In this document: piece after piece, positions 16,573 to 25,812 of the stretch
How positions within the stretch are numbered: position 1 is the first letter of the stretch
How the letters are laid out: each line of letters starts with the position of its first letter
Origin: an uncultured Erysipelotrichaceae bacterium
GTDB lineage: Bacteria > Bacillota_I > Bacilli_A > RF39 > UBA660
NCBI GenBank assembly: GCA_902801795.1
Contig: CADCJQ010000001.1
Coordinates: 1 to 46,995 of the forward strand
Reading direction: 5' to 3'
DNA: 46,995 bases
Notes under the pieces: generated by a model
Told to the model about the DNA's origin: nothing
Seen by the model: the letters and a program-made list of their open reading frames with translations, nothing else
Databases searched by the model: none
Translations under genes and position numbers: made by a program

Positions 16573-18522
16573 ATGTTTAATTTAGTAAGCAAGTTTACGC
16601 CTTCAGGTGATCAACCTGAGGCAATAGAAAAATTAGTTAATGGTATTAAAACTGGTGTAAAGAATCAAGTATTACTTGGTGCAACTGGTACTGGAAAAAC
16701 TTTTACCATCGCCAATGTTATCAAAGAAGTTAATAAGCCAACCCTTGTTCTTGCGCATAATAAGACTCTTGCAGGTCAGTTATATAGTGAATTTAAAGAA
16801 TTGTTTCCTAATAACCATGTCTGCTACTTTGTAAGTTATTATGATTATTATCAACCAGAAGCTTATGTTCCATCAAGCGATACTTATATTGAAAAAGATG
16901 CGAGTATTAATGATGAAATAGATGAATTAAGACATTTCGCAACTAGTATGTTATTATCGTATTCTGATGTTATTGTTGTGGCATCAGTATCTTGTATTTA
17001 TGGAATTGGAGATGTTGAAGATTATAAAGATCACATGCTTACTCTAAGTATTGGTGAGAATATTGAAAGAAATCAAGTTTTAGAAAAATTAGTTAATATG
17101 TTATATGAAAGAAATGATTTGGATTTCAAAAGAGGCACTTTTAGGGTTAAAGGTGATACCATAGAAATAATTCCAACTAATGAACATGCTAAAGGTATTC
17201 GTATTGAATTCTTTGGTGATGAAATTGATAAAATTAGTGAAATAGATACACTAACTGGCGTTATTTTAAATAATAAAAAATCTGTTAGTATCTTCCCGGC
17301 TAGTCACTTTGTTACTAGTGAAAATAAACTAGAAAAAGCCATTAATAATATAAGAGAAGAATTACAAGAAAGAATAAAATATTTTAAAGAAGAAAATAAA
17401 CCTCTTGAAGCTGAAAGAATTGAACAAAGAACCAATTATGATTTGGAAATGCTTGCAGAAACAGGATTTTGTCGTGGCGTTGAAAACTATTCAAGACATC
17501 TTGCTGGTAAAAAGGAAGGAGAAGCACCTACATGTTTAATTGATTTCTTCCCCAAAGATTTTTTACTTGTTATTGATGAAAGCCATGTTACGATACCTCA
17601 AGTAAGAGGAATGTATAATGGTGATAGGATGCGTAAGATGAATTTGGTTGATTTTGGCTTTCGTCTTCCTAGTGCGCTTGATAACCGTCCTTTAAAGTTT
17701 AATGAATTTGAATCTAAATTAAATCAAGTAATCTACGTTAGTGCAACTCCCGGTGATTACGAAATGAATTTGGTTTCAAATAAAACAGTTGAACAAATTA
17801 TTCGTCCAACGGGTCTTTTGGATCCTACTGTTGAAGTTCGTAAAACGGAAGGACAAATTGAAGATTTGCTTGGTGAAATAAGAGATAGAATTGAAAAAAA
17901 TGAAAGAGTATTAATAACAACGCTTACAATTCATATGGCGGAAGAACTTACTAACTATTTAAAAGAATTAGATATTAAAGTAGCATATCTTCATACAGAA
18001 ATAAAAACACTTGAAAGATTAAAGATAATTCGTGATTTACGTCTTGGTACTTATGATGTTGTTGTGGGAATTAATTTACTTCGTGAAGGTATTGATATAC
18101 CAGAAGTTAGTTTAATAGCAATACTTGATGCTGATAAAGAAGGTTTCTTAAGAAGTCATCGAAGTCTTATTCAAACAATTGGTCGTTGTGCGAGAAATAG
18201 TAATGGTCATGTCATTATGTATGCTGATAAAATAACTGATAGCATGAAGATAGCGATGGATGAAACAGCAAGAAGAAGAAAAATACAAGAAGAATATAAT
18301 CAAGAACATGGTATTGTCCCTAAAACTATTATTAAGGAAATCCGTGATTTAATTAGCAATATTGATGATAGTAAAAAGGATAAACCAAAGAAATTAACGA
18401 AGAAAGAGCGTCTTGATAATATTAATAAGATTGAAGAAGAAATGCGTAAAGCCGCTCGTGAACTTGATTTTGAAAGAGCGATGGAACTAAGGGATATCTG
18501 GCTTGAAATGAAAAGTGAGTAG
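16573..18522 (+). CDS. uvrB: Excinuclease ABC subunit B
   Basis: 649 residues, the full UvrB length. It is the damage-verification helicase of nucleotide excision repair and is loaded by UvrA to recruit UvrC. Walker A GATGTGKT is at about 36-43, the beta-hairpin [10 protein letters not shown] at about 92-101, and the Walker B variant is VIDESH. The helicase motif QTIGRCARN and a C-terminal UVR coiled coil ([21 protein letters not shown] region) that contacts UvrC are also present. AAAGGAG lies eight bases before the ATG. uvrA, the usual partner, is not adjacent; a radical SAM gene follows two bases after the stop. Confidence 0.97.
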   Translation: MFNLVSKFTPSGDQPEAIEKLVNGIKTGVKNQVLLGATGTGKTFTIANVIKEVNKPTLVLAHNKTLAGQLYSEFKELFPNNHVCYFVSYYDYYQPEAYVPSSDTYIEKDASINDEIDELRHFATSMLLSYSDVIVVASVSCIYGIGDVEDYKDHMLTLSIGENIERNQVLEKLVNMLYERNDLDFKRGTFRVKGDTIEIIPTNEHAKGIRIEFFGDEIDKISEIDTLTGVILNNKKSVSIFPASHFVTSENKLEKAINNIREELQERIKYFKEENKPLEAERIEQRTNYDLEMLAETGFCRGVENYSRHLAGKKEGEAPTCLIDFFPKDFLLVIDESHVTIPQVRGMYNGDRMRKMNLVDFGFRLPSALDNRPLKFNEFESKLNQVIYVSATPGDYEMNLVSNKTVEQIIRPTGLLDPTVEVRKTEGQIEDLLGEIRDRIEKNERVLITTLTIHMAEELTNYLKELDIKVAYLHTEIKTLERLKIIRDLRLGTYDVVVGINLLREGIDIPEVSLIAILDADKEGFLRSHRSLIQTIGRCARNSNGHVIMYADKITDSMKIAMDETARRRKIQEEYNQEHGIVPKTIIKEIRDLISNIDDSKKDKPKKLTKKERLDNINKIEEEMRKAARELDFERAMELRDIWLEMKSE

Positions 18523-18524
18523 TT

Positions 18525-19382
18525 ATGACTAAAAAAAGATTTAGTAAAATATATATAGAAATAACGAATTTCTGTAATTTACATTGTTCATTTTGTTCCA
18601 AAGATATTCTTCCTAAGAAAGAAATGACTGTTGATAAATTTCAAATAGTAATCGATAAAATAAAAGATTATACTAATAATATTTATTTACATGTTAAAGG
18701 AGAACCTCTACTACATAGCAAATTAGATAATATATTAACTATATGTGATAATAATGATATAAAGGTATCAATTACAACTAATGGAACACTATTAAGTAGT
18801 AAAAAAGATATTCTTCTAAAACATCATATTAAACAAATAAATGTCTCGCTTCATTCAGAAAATAGTGTTAATAATTATTTTAATATTGTCTTTAATACTT
18901 GTGATTTATTAAGTGAAAAAACAACTATTATTTATCGTCTTTGGACATTACCATCAATGAAATTAGATGAAAAATCCAAAAGGATAGTTAATAAGATTAA
19001 TGAACATTACCATTTGAATGATAAAATATTAAATCAAATTAATGTTGATAAAAATATTAAAATAAGAGATAATATCTATGTTGATAAAGATTACGAATTT
19101 GTTTGGCCTTATGTTGATAAGAAAATAGATGATTCTGGAACATGTCTTGGAACAAGAAGTCATATTGCTGTATTATCTAATGGAATCATAGTTCCATGTT
19201 GTTTAGATTATAGTGGTATAATTAATTTAGGAAATATCTTTCAAGATGATTTAAGTGATATATTAAATAGTGATTTATTTAAAAAGATAGAAAATGGTTT
19301 TCAAAATAATATTATCGTTTGTGATTTATGTAAAAGTTGTACTTTTCGAAAACGCTTTGAAAAAGAAAGAAGGGAAAAATGA
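18525..19382 (+). CDS. Radical SAM/SPASM-like protein
   Basis: 285 residues. The 4Fe-4S radical SAM motif CNLHCSFC has cysteines at 17, 21 and 24, followed by the glycine-rich KGEPLL and the TTNGTLL strand. The C-terminal part has a cysteine cluster (CLGT, PCCLDY, CDLCKSC) like a SPASM or twitch domain binding further Fe-S clusters. SPASM proteins often mature peptides or activate enzymes; no candidate substrate peptide is visible nearby. It starts two bases after uvrB and overlaps yccF by four (ATGA), so the three probably form one operon. Confidence 0.85.
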   Translation: MTKKRFSKIYIEITNFCNLHCSFCSKDILPKKEMTVDKFQIVIDKIKDYTNNIYLHVKGEPLLHSKLDNILTICDNNDIKVSITTNGTLLSSKKDILLKHHIKQINVSLHSENSVNNYFNIVFNTCDLLSEKTTIIYRLWTLPSMKLDEKSKRIVNKINEHYHLNDKILNQINVDKNIKIRDNIYVDKDYEFVWPYVDKKIDDSGTCLGTRSHIAVLSNGIIVPCCLDYSGIINLGNIFQDDLSDILNSDLFKKIENGFQNNIIVCDLCKSCTFRKRFEKERREK

Positions 19383-19738
19383 GTTTAATTGGAAATATTT
19401 TATGGTTTATTTTTGGAGGATTATTTAGTGGATTATCATGGGTTCTTTCAGGAATAATCTGGTGTATTACAATTATTGGTATTCCTTATGGGAGACAATG
19501 TTTTAAATTTGCTAGTCTTTCGTTTGCACCTTTTAATAAAAAAGTAAGTTATGGAGGAGGACCAATCTCTTTCTTTGCTAATGTTATTTGGATTGTTTTC
19601 TTTGGTGTTCCAATGGCAATAGAAAATATTATCTTTGGATTCTGTTGGTGTGTAACCATTATTGGTATTCCTTTTGGATTACAATTCTTTAAAATAGCAA
19701 AACTTTCTCTTGCGCCATTTGGGGCTAGAATAGAATAA
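19379..19738 (+). CDS. yccF: YccF-domain membrane protein
   Basis: 119 residues made of two tandem copies of the YccF inner-membrane domain. Each has a hydrophobic helix pair and the motif WCxTIIGIPxGxQxFK(x)A, followed by LAPF. The family is small integral membrane proteins of unknown function. It overlaps the radical SAM gene by four bases and ends in a strong terminator, closing the uvrB operon. Confidence 0.9.
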   Translation: MSLIGNILWFIFGGLFSGLSWVLSGIIWCITIIGIPYGRQCFKFASLSFAPFNKKVSYGGGPISFFANVIWIVFFGVPMAIENIIFGFCWCVTIIGIPFGLQFFKIAKLSLAPFGARIE

Positions 19739-19743
19739 TATTG

Positions 19744-19771
19744 AAACAAGACTAAAAAAAGTCTTGTTTTT
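19744..19771 (+). terminator. Terminator of uvrB operon
   Basis: AAACAAGACT / AGTCTTGTTT 10-bp perfect stem with an A-rich loop and trailing T residues. Confidence 0.9.
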
Positions 19772-19835
19772 AACTTTTTTCGACAAATTTTTCACTTTTT
19801 CTTTGTTAGGATAATCTACTTGGGAGGTGATTTTG

Positions 19836-20663
19836 GTGTCGAATAGTGATTTTTTATTAATAAATGAAATGGTTCTTAGTCATATTATTAATCATAAAAT
19901 ATTAGGGAAAAAGTTTGTTTCTCGAATTATTAATGAGGTTTTAAATTTAGATTATAATATTGTTTTAAGTAATTTAAAGGTAAAAGATAAGAATATTAAA
20001 ATTTCTGATTTTTCGGTTGATTACCTACTAAATAATGTTTTAGAAAATAATTCATTAATTATTGATATTCGATTAAGTTATACAAGTAATGAGTTTATTA
20101 CATTTCTTTATGAATTAGATATGAGTTTATTTAATTATTCTAAAAGGAAAAAGAAAATTGTTCAATTATTTATAGATAGTAAAGACCGTTTTCAAAAAAA
20201 TAAATTTCTTTATAATGTTTGTTGTATGGAAAAAAATGAATATGTTTTTGGTAATAAATTCTTTGAAAAATACTATATTAATCTTAATTACTTAAGAAAT
20301 ATTTCTGAAAAAAAGATTTTTTATGAAAAAAAGATATTAGCTCGTTCACTATATTTTTGCATTTTTTATAGTAAAAAGATTTTAAATGAATTATATGCAA
20401 ATGATGAATTAATGTTAAAGATTATGCGTGAATTAAAGAAATTTTATTTACATGAAGAAATACCATTATATTATGATGATTATAGTGACTTAAAATATCT
20501 TTATGAAGAATATTTTTTAAATGATGCGGTTACCTTAGGAATTTATGAAGAGAAGAAAAGAATAATCAAAAGTCTTTATAATAATGGTGCAACACTTGAT
20601 TTAATTAGAAGAGCAACTGATGTTTCACTCGAAGAGATAAAGAAAGTAATTGAAAGAAACTAA
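19836..20663 (+). CDS. PD-(D/E)XK nuclease/Rpn-like protein, divergent
   Basis: 275 residues. The N-terminal part (NEMVLSHII...LGKKFVSRIINEVL, then a central IDIRL...YELDMS pair) resembles the start and core of PD-(D/E)XK nuclease-family transposase/Rpn proteins. The C-terminal 40 residues (EEKKRIIKSLYNNGATLDLIRRATDVSLEEIKKV) match the helix-turn-helix-like tail typical of that family. The catalytic motif looks weak, so activity is uncertain. The start is GTG 19836, directed by a near-perfect Shine-Dalgarno GGGAGGTGA at 19822-19830; the GTG at 19827 lies inside that site. Single gene between yccF and obgE. Confidence 0.65.
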   Translation: MSNSDFLLINEMVLSHIINHKILGKKFVSRIINEVLNLDYNIVLSNLKVKDKNIKISDFSVDYLLNNVLENNSLIIDIRLSYTSNEFITFLYELDMSLFNYSKRKKKIVQLFIDSKDRFQKNKFLYNVCCMEKNEYVFGNKFFEKYYINLNYLRNISEKKIFYEKKILARSLYFCIFYSKKILNELYANDELMLKIMRELKKFYLHEEIPLYYDDYSDLKYLYEEYFLNDAVTLGIYEEKKRIIKSLYNNGATLDLIRRATDVSLEEIKKVIERN

Positions 20664-20672
20664 CTTGCTAAG

Positions 20673-20701
20673 TGGACATTTACTATCATTTATGATAAAA
20701 T
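20673..20701 (+). promoter_or_regulatory. Putative obgE promoter
   Basis: TGGACA and TAAAAT separated by 17 bases, about 25 bases before obgE. Confidence 0.5.
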
Positions 20702-20725
20702 ATAAAAAGTTAAGGAAGTGGTCTT

Positions 20726-21997
20726 ATGTTTATTGATGAAGCGATTATTAAAGTTATTGCTGGACGTGGTGGCGATGGATGTACTGCTTTTCGTCGTGAA
20801 AAATATGTAGAAATGGGTGGCCCTTATGGTGGCAATGGGGGACATGGTTCTAATATTATTTTTAAAGTTGATACGGGACTTCATACGTTAATTGATCTTC
20901 GTTATATGAAATTAATTAAAGGTGAAAAAGGTAGTAATGGCTTAGGAAAAAATCAAAATGGTAAAGGGGCAGAGGACGTTATTATTAAAGTACCTCAAGG
21001 AACTGTTATAACGGATTTAGACACCGGATTAATTATTGCTGATATGAAAAATAATAATGATTCTATTGTTGTGGCTCAAGGTGGACGTGGAGGACGTGGT
21101 AATACCGCTTTTAAAACCCAAAATAATCCTTGTCCAACTTTTTCGGAAAATGGTGAACCTGGTGAAGAAAAAGTATTGAAAATAGAACTTAAGTTACTTG
21201 CTGATGTTGGTCTTGTTGGTCTTCCATCTGTTGGTAAAAGTACTTTTTTATCAAAAATTAGTAAGGCAAAACCTAAAATTGCTGATTATCATTTTACAAC
21301 GCTAAGTCCTAATTTAGGAGTGGTTAAAACCATTGATAACCGTAGTTTTGTTGTAGCCGATCTTCCTGGTTTAATAGAAGGAGCAAGCGAAGGCGCTGGT
21401 CTTGGAGATAAATTTTTACGTCATATTGAAAGAACTAAAGTAATTGCGCATATTATTGATATGTCTGGTATTGAAGGAAGAAATCCCTATGATGATTATC
21501 TTGTAATTAACAAGGAATTAGCAAACTTTAGTGAAAAATTAATCAAGAAACCACAAATTGTTATTGCGAATAAGATGGATATGGAAAATAGCAAAAAGAA
21601 TTTAGAAGAATTTAAAAAGAAGGTTAAATGCGAAGTATTAGAAATTAGTGCCATAAATAATGAAGGGATTGATGAAGTTTTAATTAAACTGGCTGATCTT
21701 TTGGATACTTGTGTTGATGAACCACTTTATGAAGATAATGAATATTTATCGCATGTTTTATATAAATTTGAAAAAACAAAACCATATACTATTGAAAAAG
21801 TTGATGATTATTATGTTATTCATGGTGATGAACTTGAAAAATTATTCCGAATGACTAAATTTAATTCTGAAGAAGGTATATTACGTTTTGCTAAAAAACT
21901 TCGTAAATTAGGAATTGATGATGAATTAGAAAAAATGGGAGCTAAAGAAGGCGACATTGTTAAAATATTAGATTTTGATTTTGAATATCGTAAATAA
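20726..21997 (+). CDS. obgE: GTPase Obg (CgtA)
   Basis: 423 residues in three parts. The glycine-rich Obg domain (about 1-157) has the repeated GGxGGxG loops. The G domain has P-loop GLPSVGKS, switch-II DLPGLIEGASEG and NKMD. The OCT domain at the C-terminus (about 340-423) ends DIVKILDFDFEY. Obg is an essential GTPase acting in 50S ribosome assembly and stress response, and in sporulation in Bacillus. AAGGAAG lies upstream of ATG. It appears to be transcribed alone. Confidence 0.96.
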   Translation: MFIDEAIIKVIAGRGGDGCTAFRREKYVEMGGPYGGNGGHGSNIIFKVDTGLHTLIDLRYMKLIKGEKGSNGLGKNQNGKGAEDVIIKVPQGTVITDLDTGLIIADMKNNNDSIVVAQGGRGGRGNTAFKTQNNPCPTFSENGEPGEEKVLKIELKLLADVGLVGLPSVGKSTFLSKISKAKPKIADYHFTTLSPNLGVVKTIDNRSFVVADLPGLIEGASEGAGLGDKFLRHIERTKVIAHIIDMSGIEGRNPYDDYLVINKELANFSEKLIKKPQIVIANKMDMENSKKNLEEFKKKVKCEVLEISAINNEGIDEVLIKLADLLDTCVDEPLYEDNEYLSHVLYKFEKTKPYTIEKVDDYYVIHGDELEKLFRMTKFNSEEGILRFAKKLRKLGIDDELEKMGAKEGDIVKILDFDFEYRK

Positions 21998-22001
21998 AAA
22001 A

Positions 22002-22041
22002 GAAAACTATTAAGGATTGTCATAAAAACTTAATAGTTTTC
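22002..22041. terminator. Strong hairpin after obgE
   Basis: A perfect 13-bp stem (GAAAACTATTAAG and complement) with a 14-base loop. On the plus strand the T-rich part lies within the stem; on the minus strand a T run follows. Probable obgE terminator and a block to antisense transcription. Confidence 0.7.
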
Positions 22042-22137
22042 ATAAATAAAAAAAGATGAATTTTTGAAAAATGAGAAAGAAATATAGACTTTAATTAAGC
22101 AATTTGATACAATATATTATGATTGGAGTGATTAGTG

Positions 22138-22638
22138 ATGAAAAGGTTTATAAAAAGACATAGATATACATGTATATTGCTTTTATTCTTTATTTTAATT
22201 GTTATTTTAGGATTAAAAGTTAAAGAAGTATTAGTACCTGATGAAGGTAAAGCAACTTATGGAGAAAGACTTAAGGATATTTCTAAATATCCTATAAGCA
22301 ATGAAATATATGAAAAGATTGATAAAGAATTTAAGGAAAATGATAAAATTAAAAAGATAAGTCATAGATTACAAGGGAAAATATTAAATTATTATTTAAC
22401 GCTTGATGATAAAGTATCTGTTAAAGATGCTAAAAGTTTAGGAGATAAGTTACTAACTTATTTTGATGAAGATTTATTGAGCTATTATTCTGTTCAAATA
22501 TATTTATTAAAAGAAGATGAGAGTCTTAATAATTTCCCTATGATTGGTTTAAAAGACCCATTAGCAAAAAGTATTAGTTGGACTAAAGAACGTGATATCG
22601 TTGTAAAAGAGAATAAGAGTGGTGAAAATGAAGAATAA
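22138..22638 (+). CDS. Single-pass membrane protein, unknown
   Basis: 166 residues. A basic N-terminus (KRFIKRHRY) precedes one membrane segment (about 10-28), and the rest is a predicted extracellular alpha/beta domain of about 135 residues. I do not recognise a family. GGAG at 22125-22128 favours ATG 22138 over GTG 22135. Its end overlaps the start of the sensor gene downstream, so the two are coupled, and it may be a partner of that sensor. Confidence 0.7.
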   Translation: MKRFIKRHRYTCILLLFFILIVILGLKVKEVLVPDEGKATYGERLKDISKYPISNEIYEKIDKEFKENDKIKKISHRLQGKILNYYLTLDDKVSVKDAKSLGDKLLTYFDEDLLSYYSVQIYLLKEDESLNNFPMIGLKDPLAKSISWTKERDIVVKENKSGENEE

Positions 22639-24652
22639 AAAGAAACTACTTTATTTAATAATTGGTGTAGCACTTCTTCTATTTATTGCCTTATATTTAG
22701 TTATTAACTATAGTGAGCCTAATATTTTAGATTCCCAAGATAAAAAATGGATTAGTGATAATGGTGGTAGAGTAATTGATATTGATGTTGTTAATAATTT
22801 ACCAGTTTACGCTAGTAATGGTCAAGGAGTTATTTTTGATTTCTTGAATTATGTTAATAAAGAAACAAGTCTTGAATTTAATAAAATACCATATTTAATA
22901 GGAAATAATAGTTTAAATTCTAAATATAAAATAGAAATTATTGATGGAAGTGATAATATTGCCAGTAATCAGTTATTAATTTTTTCTGATTCTTATGTTG
23001 CAATAGAAAAACAATTTCGTAAAATAAGTACAATTAATGATTTAGATGGCTTAACAATAGGAATTTTAAAAGATGATAGTAATACTATTTCTTATTATTT
23101 AGAAAGTATTAATAATATTAAATATAATACTTATGATAATATAACGGATTTATTTAAAGCATTGGAGGATAATGAAATAAATATGGTTATTGTTAATCAT
23201 ATGATGAATTTAGATAAAACAATTAATAGTGAATATCATGTTAATTATTTCTTTAATAATATGTCAAAAAATATTGTTTTAACAATGGATAAAAGTAATA
23301 ATAGTTTAAATACCATTATTACTAAAGCCTATAATCATTGGTTTAAAGATGAATATGTAAAAGATTATAATAATACATTACTAAATTATTATATTGCAAA
23401 ATGTAATATCAATGATAAAACCAAAGCAGAATTATTAAGTAAAGCCTATGTATATGGATATGTAGAAAATTATCCTTATGAATTTTCATTAGCAGGTCAT
23501 ATGGAAGGTATTGCCATCGAATATATCAAAAGAATTGTCAGACTTACTGATATTGATATTACTTATAAGAAGTATGATTCTGTTAAAGAATTAAAAGAAG
23601 GAGTTAATAAGGGAGAAGTCGATATTTATTTTGATTATTTTAATAGTCAAGATACTAAATATTTAAAATCAAAATCAGTCTTTATTGAAAATTTTGTTGT
23701 TTTAGGAAAAAATCATCATAATATTATTGAAAATATTGAAGGATTAAAAGGAAAAAATATTATAACTTTAAGTAATAATTACTTAGAAGAATATTTAAAA
23801 GCAAATACTAAAGCAAATGTTGAAACGAAAGATAAAGTAGATGATTTATTAAAGAATGATTTAATAGTTGTTGATAAGGAAGTATATTCATATTATAAAA
23901 ATGATAAATTTAAAGATTATGAATTATTATATAGTGGATTAATGAGTAATGATTATAATTTTATGGTAAAAAGTAATAATGAATCTTTCTTTAATTTATT
24001 TGATTATTTTATAAATACTAATTCATATTATAACTATCGTAATAGTGCTTTTGAAAGTTTTGATGTTAGTTTGTTTGAAAAAGTAACTTTTGAAGAATTA
24101 TATTTAATTATTTTGGGTATAATATTAGTACCAATTATTGCAATTATTATTGTTTTTGTATTCTTAAAGAATAAACGTAAATTAAAATTAATAAGAAGAG
24201 ATGATCGTAAAAAGTATACTGATTTATTAACATCTTTAAAAAATAGAAATTATTTGAATTTAAATATTGATAAATGGAATCAAAATAAAGTTTATCCACA
24301 ATCAATTATTGTTATTGACCTTAATAATACAAAGTATATTAATGATAACTATGGTCGAGAAAAAGGTGATATGTTAATAGTTCGTGCATCGTCAATTCTT
24401 ATAAATACCCAACTTGAAAATAGTGAAATAATCAGAAGCGATGGAAATGAATTTATTATTTATATGATTGGTTACAATGAAAATCAAGTTGATATTTATA
24501 CAAAGAAATTATCTAAATCACTTTCTGAATTACCTTATGGTTTTGGGGCAGCAATAGGGTATAGTATGATAACTGATAATATTAAGACAATTGATGATGC
24601 TATTAATGAAGCGACTATTGCTATGCAAAGTGATAAAGAAAGTTATAAATAA
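22628..24652 (+). CDS. Membrane sensor: two solute-binding domains + degenerate GGDEF
   Basis: About 674 residues. A membrane segment at about 6-25 is followed by two consecutive periplasmic-binding-protein-like (SBP_bac_3 type) domains, about 35-260 and 270-470. A second membrane segment (about 490-515) and a C-terminal GGDEF domain follow. That domain keeps LTSLKNRNYL and the INDNYGREKGD helix, but the signature GGDEF reads DGNEF, and the first metal site is IDLNNT in place of D.D.FK. Cyclic-di-GMP synthesis is therefore doubtful; it may bind nucleotide or act with modified chemistry. GTG codons at 22619/22622 are alternative starts. It overlaps the preceding gene. Confidence 0.8.
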   Translation: MKNKKKLLYLIIGVALLLFIALYLVINYSEPNILDSQDKKWISDNGGRVIDIDVVNNLPVYASNGQGVIFDFLNYVNKETSLEFNKIPYLIGNNSLNSKYKIEIIDGSDNIASNQLLIFSDSYVAIEKQFRKISTINDLDGLTIGILKDDSNTISYYLESINNIKYNTYDNITDLFKALEDNEINMVIVNHMMNLDKTINSEYHVNYFFNNMSKNIVLTMDKSNNSLNTIITKAYNHWFKDEYVKDYNNTLLNYYIAKCNINDKTKAELLSKAYVYGYVENYPYEFSLAGHMEGIAIEYIKRIVRLTDIDITYKKYDSVKELKEGVNKGEVDIYFDYFNSQDTKYLKSKSVFIENFVVLGKNHHNIIENIEGLKGKNIITLSNNYLEEYLKANTKANVETKDKVDDLLKNDLIVVDKEVYSYYKNDKFKDYELLYSGLMSNDYNFMVKSNNESFFNLFDYFINTNSYYNYRNSAFESFDVSLFEKVTFEELYLIILGIILVPIIAIIIVFVFLKNKRKLKLIRRDDRKKYTDLLTSLKNRNYLNLNIDKWNQNKVYPQSIIVIDLNNTKYINDNYGREKGDMLIVRASSILINTQLENSEIIRSDGNEFIIYMIGYNENQVDIYTKKLSKSLSELPYGFGAAIGYSMITDNIKTIDDAINEATIAMQSDKESYK

Positions 24653-24663
24653 AGGAGACTATA

Positions 24664-25485
24664 ATGAAAAAGGCTAAACGAATGATAAATCGTATTTTAC
24701 AAATTTTTAAAATGGATGAGATGCGTATTTTACCAGGGCAGTTAGCCTTTTTTATGGTTTTATCTATTTTTGCTATCTTTCCCATATTTGGCGTTATTGG
24801 TTCATCTTTTATAAGTAATGAATTAATTCATAGCATGGAAGAATCACTTCCATCAGGGATAACTGCCGTTTTAAAATCTCTTATGGATGTTGAATCATCA
24901 GGATTTAGTATTTTTATGTTTATTGCTTTTTCTATTTATATTGCTTCTGGTGGTTGTGATGCCATGATTATTACTAGTAACGTCTTATATAAAATAAGAA
25001 ACAATTATTCTCTTAAACAAGCAATTAAATCTATTTTTATGACATTAATCTTAATAAGTCTAATTGTCTTTATTGTTTTAGTACCTGCGTTTGGAGAGTT
25101 AATAATAGATGCTATTGAAAAATTAAGTCCTGGTAAAGTTGTTGATACAATTAGGGTATTTTTTCATATATTAAAGTATCCCATATCCTTTATTTTAATT
25201 TTTATTGATTTAAAAATTCTTTATACAATAGCCCCTAATGCTAAAATTCCAAGTAGATATAACAATTATGGTACTTTCTTTACAACCTTGCTTTGGATAA
25301 TTATAACAAGAGTATATGCTATTTATTTAAATCATTTTAATACTTACGATATCTTTTATGGTAGTTTAGGTAATGTTGTTATAATGTTATTTTGGATATA
25401 TCTTTTAGCTTTTGCTTTTACAATGGGATTAGCAATTAATTCTGATCAATACTTTAGATGTCAAGAAAATGTCAAAAATAATTGA
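24664..25485 (+). CDS. YihY/virulence factor BrkB family membrane protein
   Basis: 273 residues with about six membrane segments. Family marks include GQLAFFMVLSIFAIFP near the start, the central SGGCDAMIITSNVLYKIR segment and the Y...YGSLGNVVIMLFWIYLLAFAFTMGL end. Once annotated as ribonuclease BN, the family is now treated as integral membrane proteins of unknown function. It follows the sensor gene by 11 bases with an AAAGGAG ribosome site, so it is the third gene of that operon. It ends in TGA, showing that TGA is a stop in this genome. Confidence 0.9.
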   Translation: MKKAKRMINRILQIFKMDEMRILPGQLAFFMVLSIFAIFPIFGVIGSSFISNELIHSMEESLPSGITAVLKSLMDVESSGFSIFMFIAFSIYIASGGCDAMIITSNVLYKIRNNYSLKQAIKSIFMTLILISLIVFIVLVPAFGELIIDAIEKLSPGKVVDTIRVFFHILKYPISFILIFIDLKILYTIAPNAKIPSRYNNYGTFFTTLLWIIITRVYAIYLNHFNTYDIFYGSLGNVVIMLFWIYLLAFAFTMGLAINSDQYFRCQENVKNN

Positions 25486-25520
25486 AAAAATAGTTATAAA
25501 AATAAATTTTTAATTATAGA

Positions 25521-25557
25521 AAAATACTTTTTCTTATAAGAGAAAAGTGTTTTTTTT
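25521..25557 (+). terminator. Terminator after yihY
   Basis: AAAATACTTTTTCT pairs with AGAAAAGTGTTTT (one wobble), followed by eight T. Confidence 0.75.
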
Positions 25558-25584
25558 GACTATAAAAAAAATATTTTGTTTTTT

Positions 25585-25720
25585 TTGCTATAAAACAAAT
25601 TTATTGCATAATAAAAAAGATGTAAATAATTAAATTCATTATGTAAATTAAGACAAATCCATTTTTGAATAAAAAATAGGTAGCAATTTTATTTTAAAAA
25701 AATTTGCTATTCTTTTTTTT
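25585..25720 (+). ncRNA. Possible small transcript before comEA (weak)
   Basis: A promoter-like pair TTGCTA (25585) and CATAAT (25607) with a 16-base spacer, followed about 70 bases later by a hairpin terminator at 25681-25720, could produce an RNA of roughly 100 nt. No reading frame of note lies in it. It accounts for most of the 327-base gap between yihY and comEA. It may equally be a non-transcribed spacer. Confidence 0.25.
25681..25720 (+). terminator. Terminator upstream of comEA
   Basis: TAGCAATTTT pairs imperfectly with AAAATTTGCTA and is followed by a ten-base T-rich run. Confidence 0.65.
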
Positions 25721-25732
25721 ATATTGTATATT
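25704..25732 (+). promoter_or_regulatory. Putative comEA promoter with palindrome at start site
   Basis: TTGCTA and TATATT are separated by 17 bases; the -35 box lies in the arm of the preceding terminator. Immediately downstream is a perfect 10-bp palindrome GGTTGCAACC (25738-25747), at the expected transcription start, which could be an operator. Confidence 0.5.
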
Positions 25733-25812
25733 GAAAATGGTTGCAACCAAAGTAGAAAAGGAGGAAGAAAAAAATAATCTATATCATATGCATTAGATTA
25801 TTTCATACAAGA

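Noticed and set aside
24430-24460. Active diguanylate cyclase
   Set aside because: The signature reads DGNEF and the first metal motif is altered, so I call the domain degenerate rather than active.
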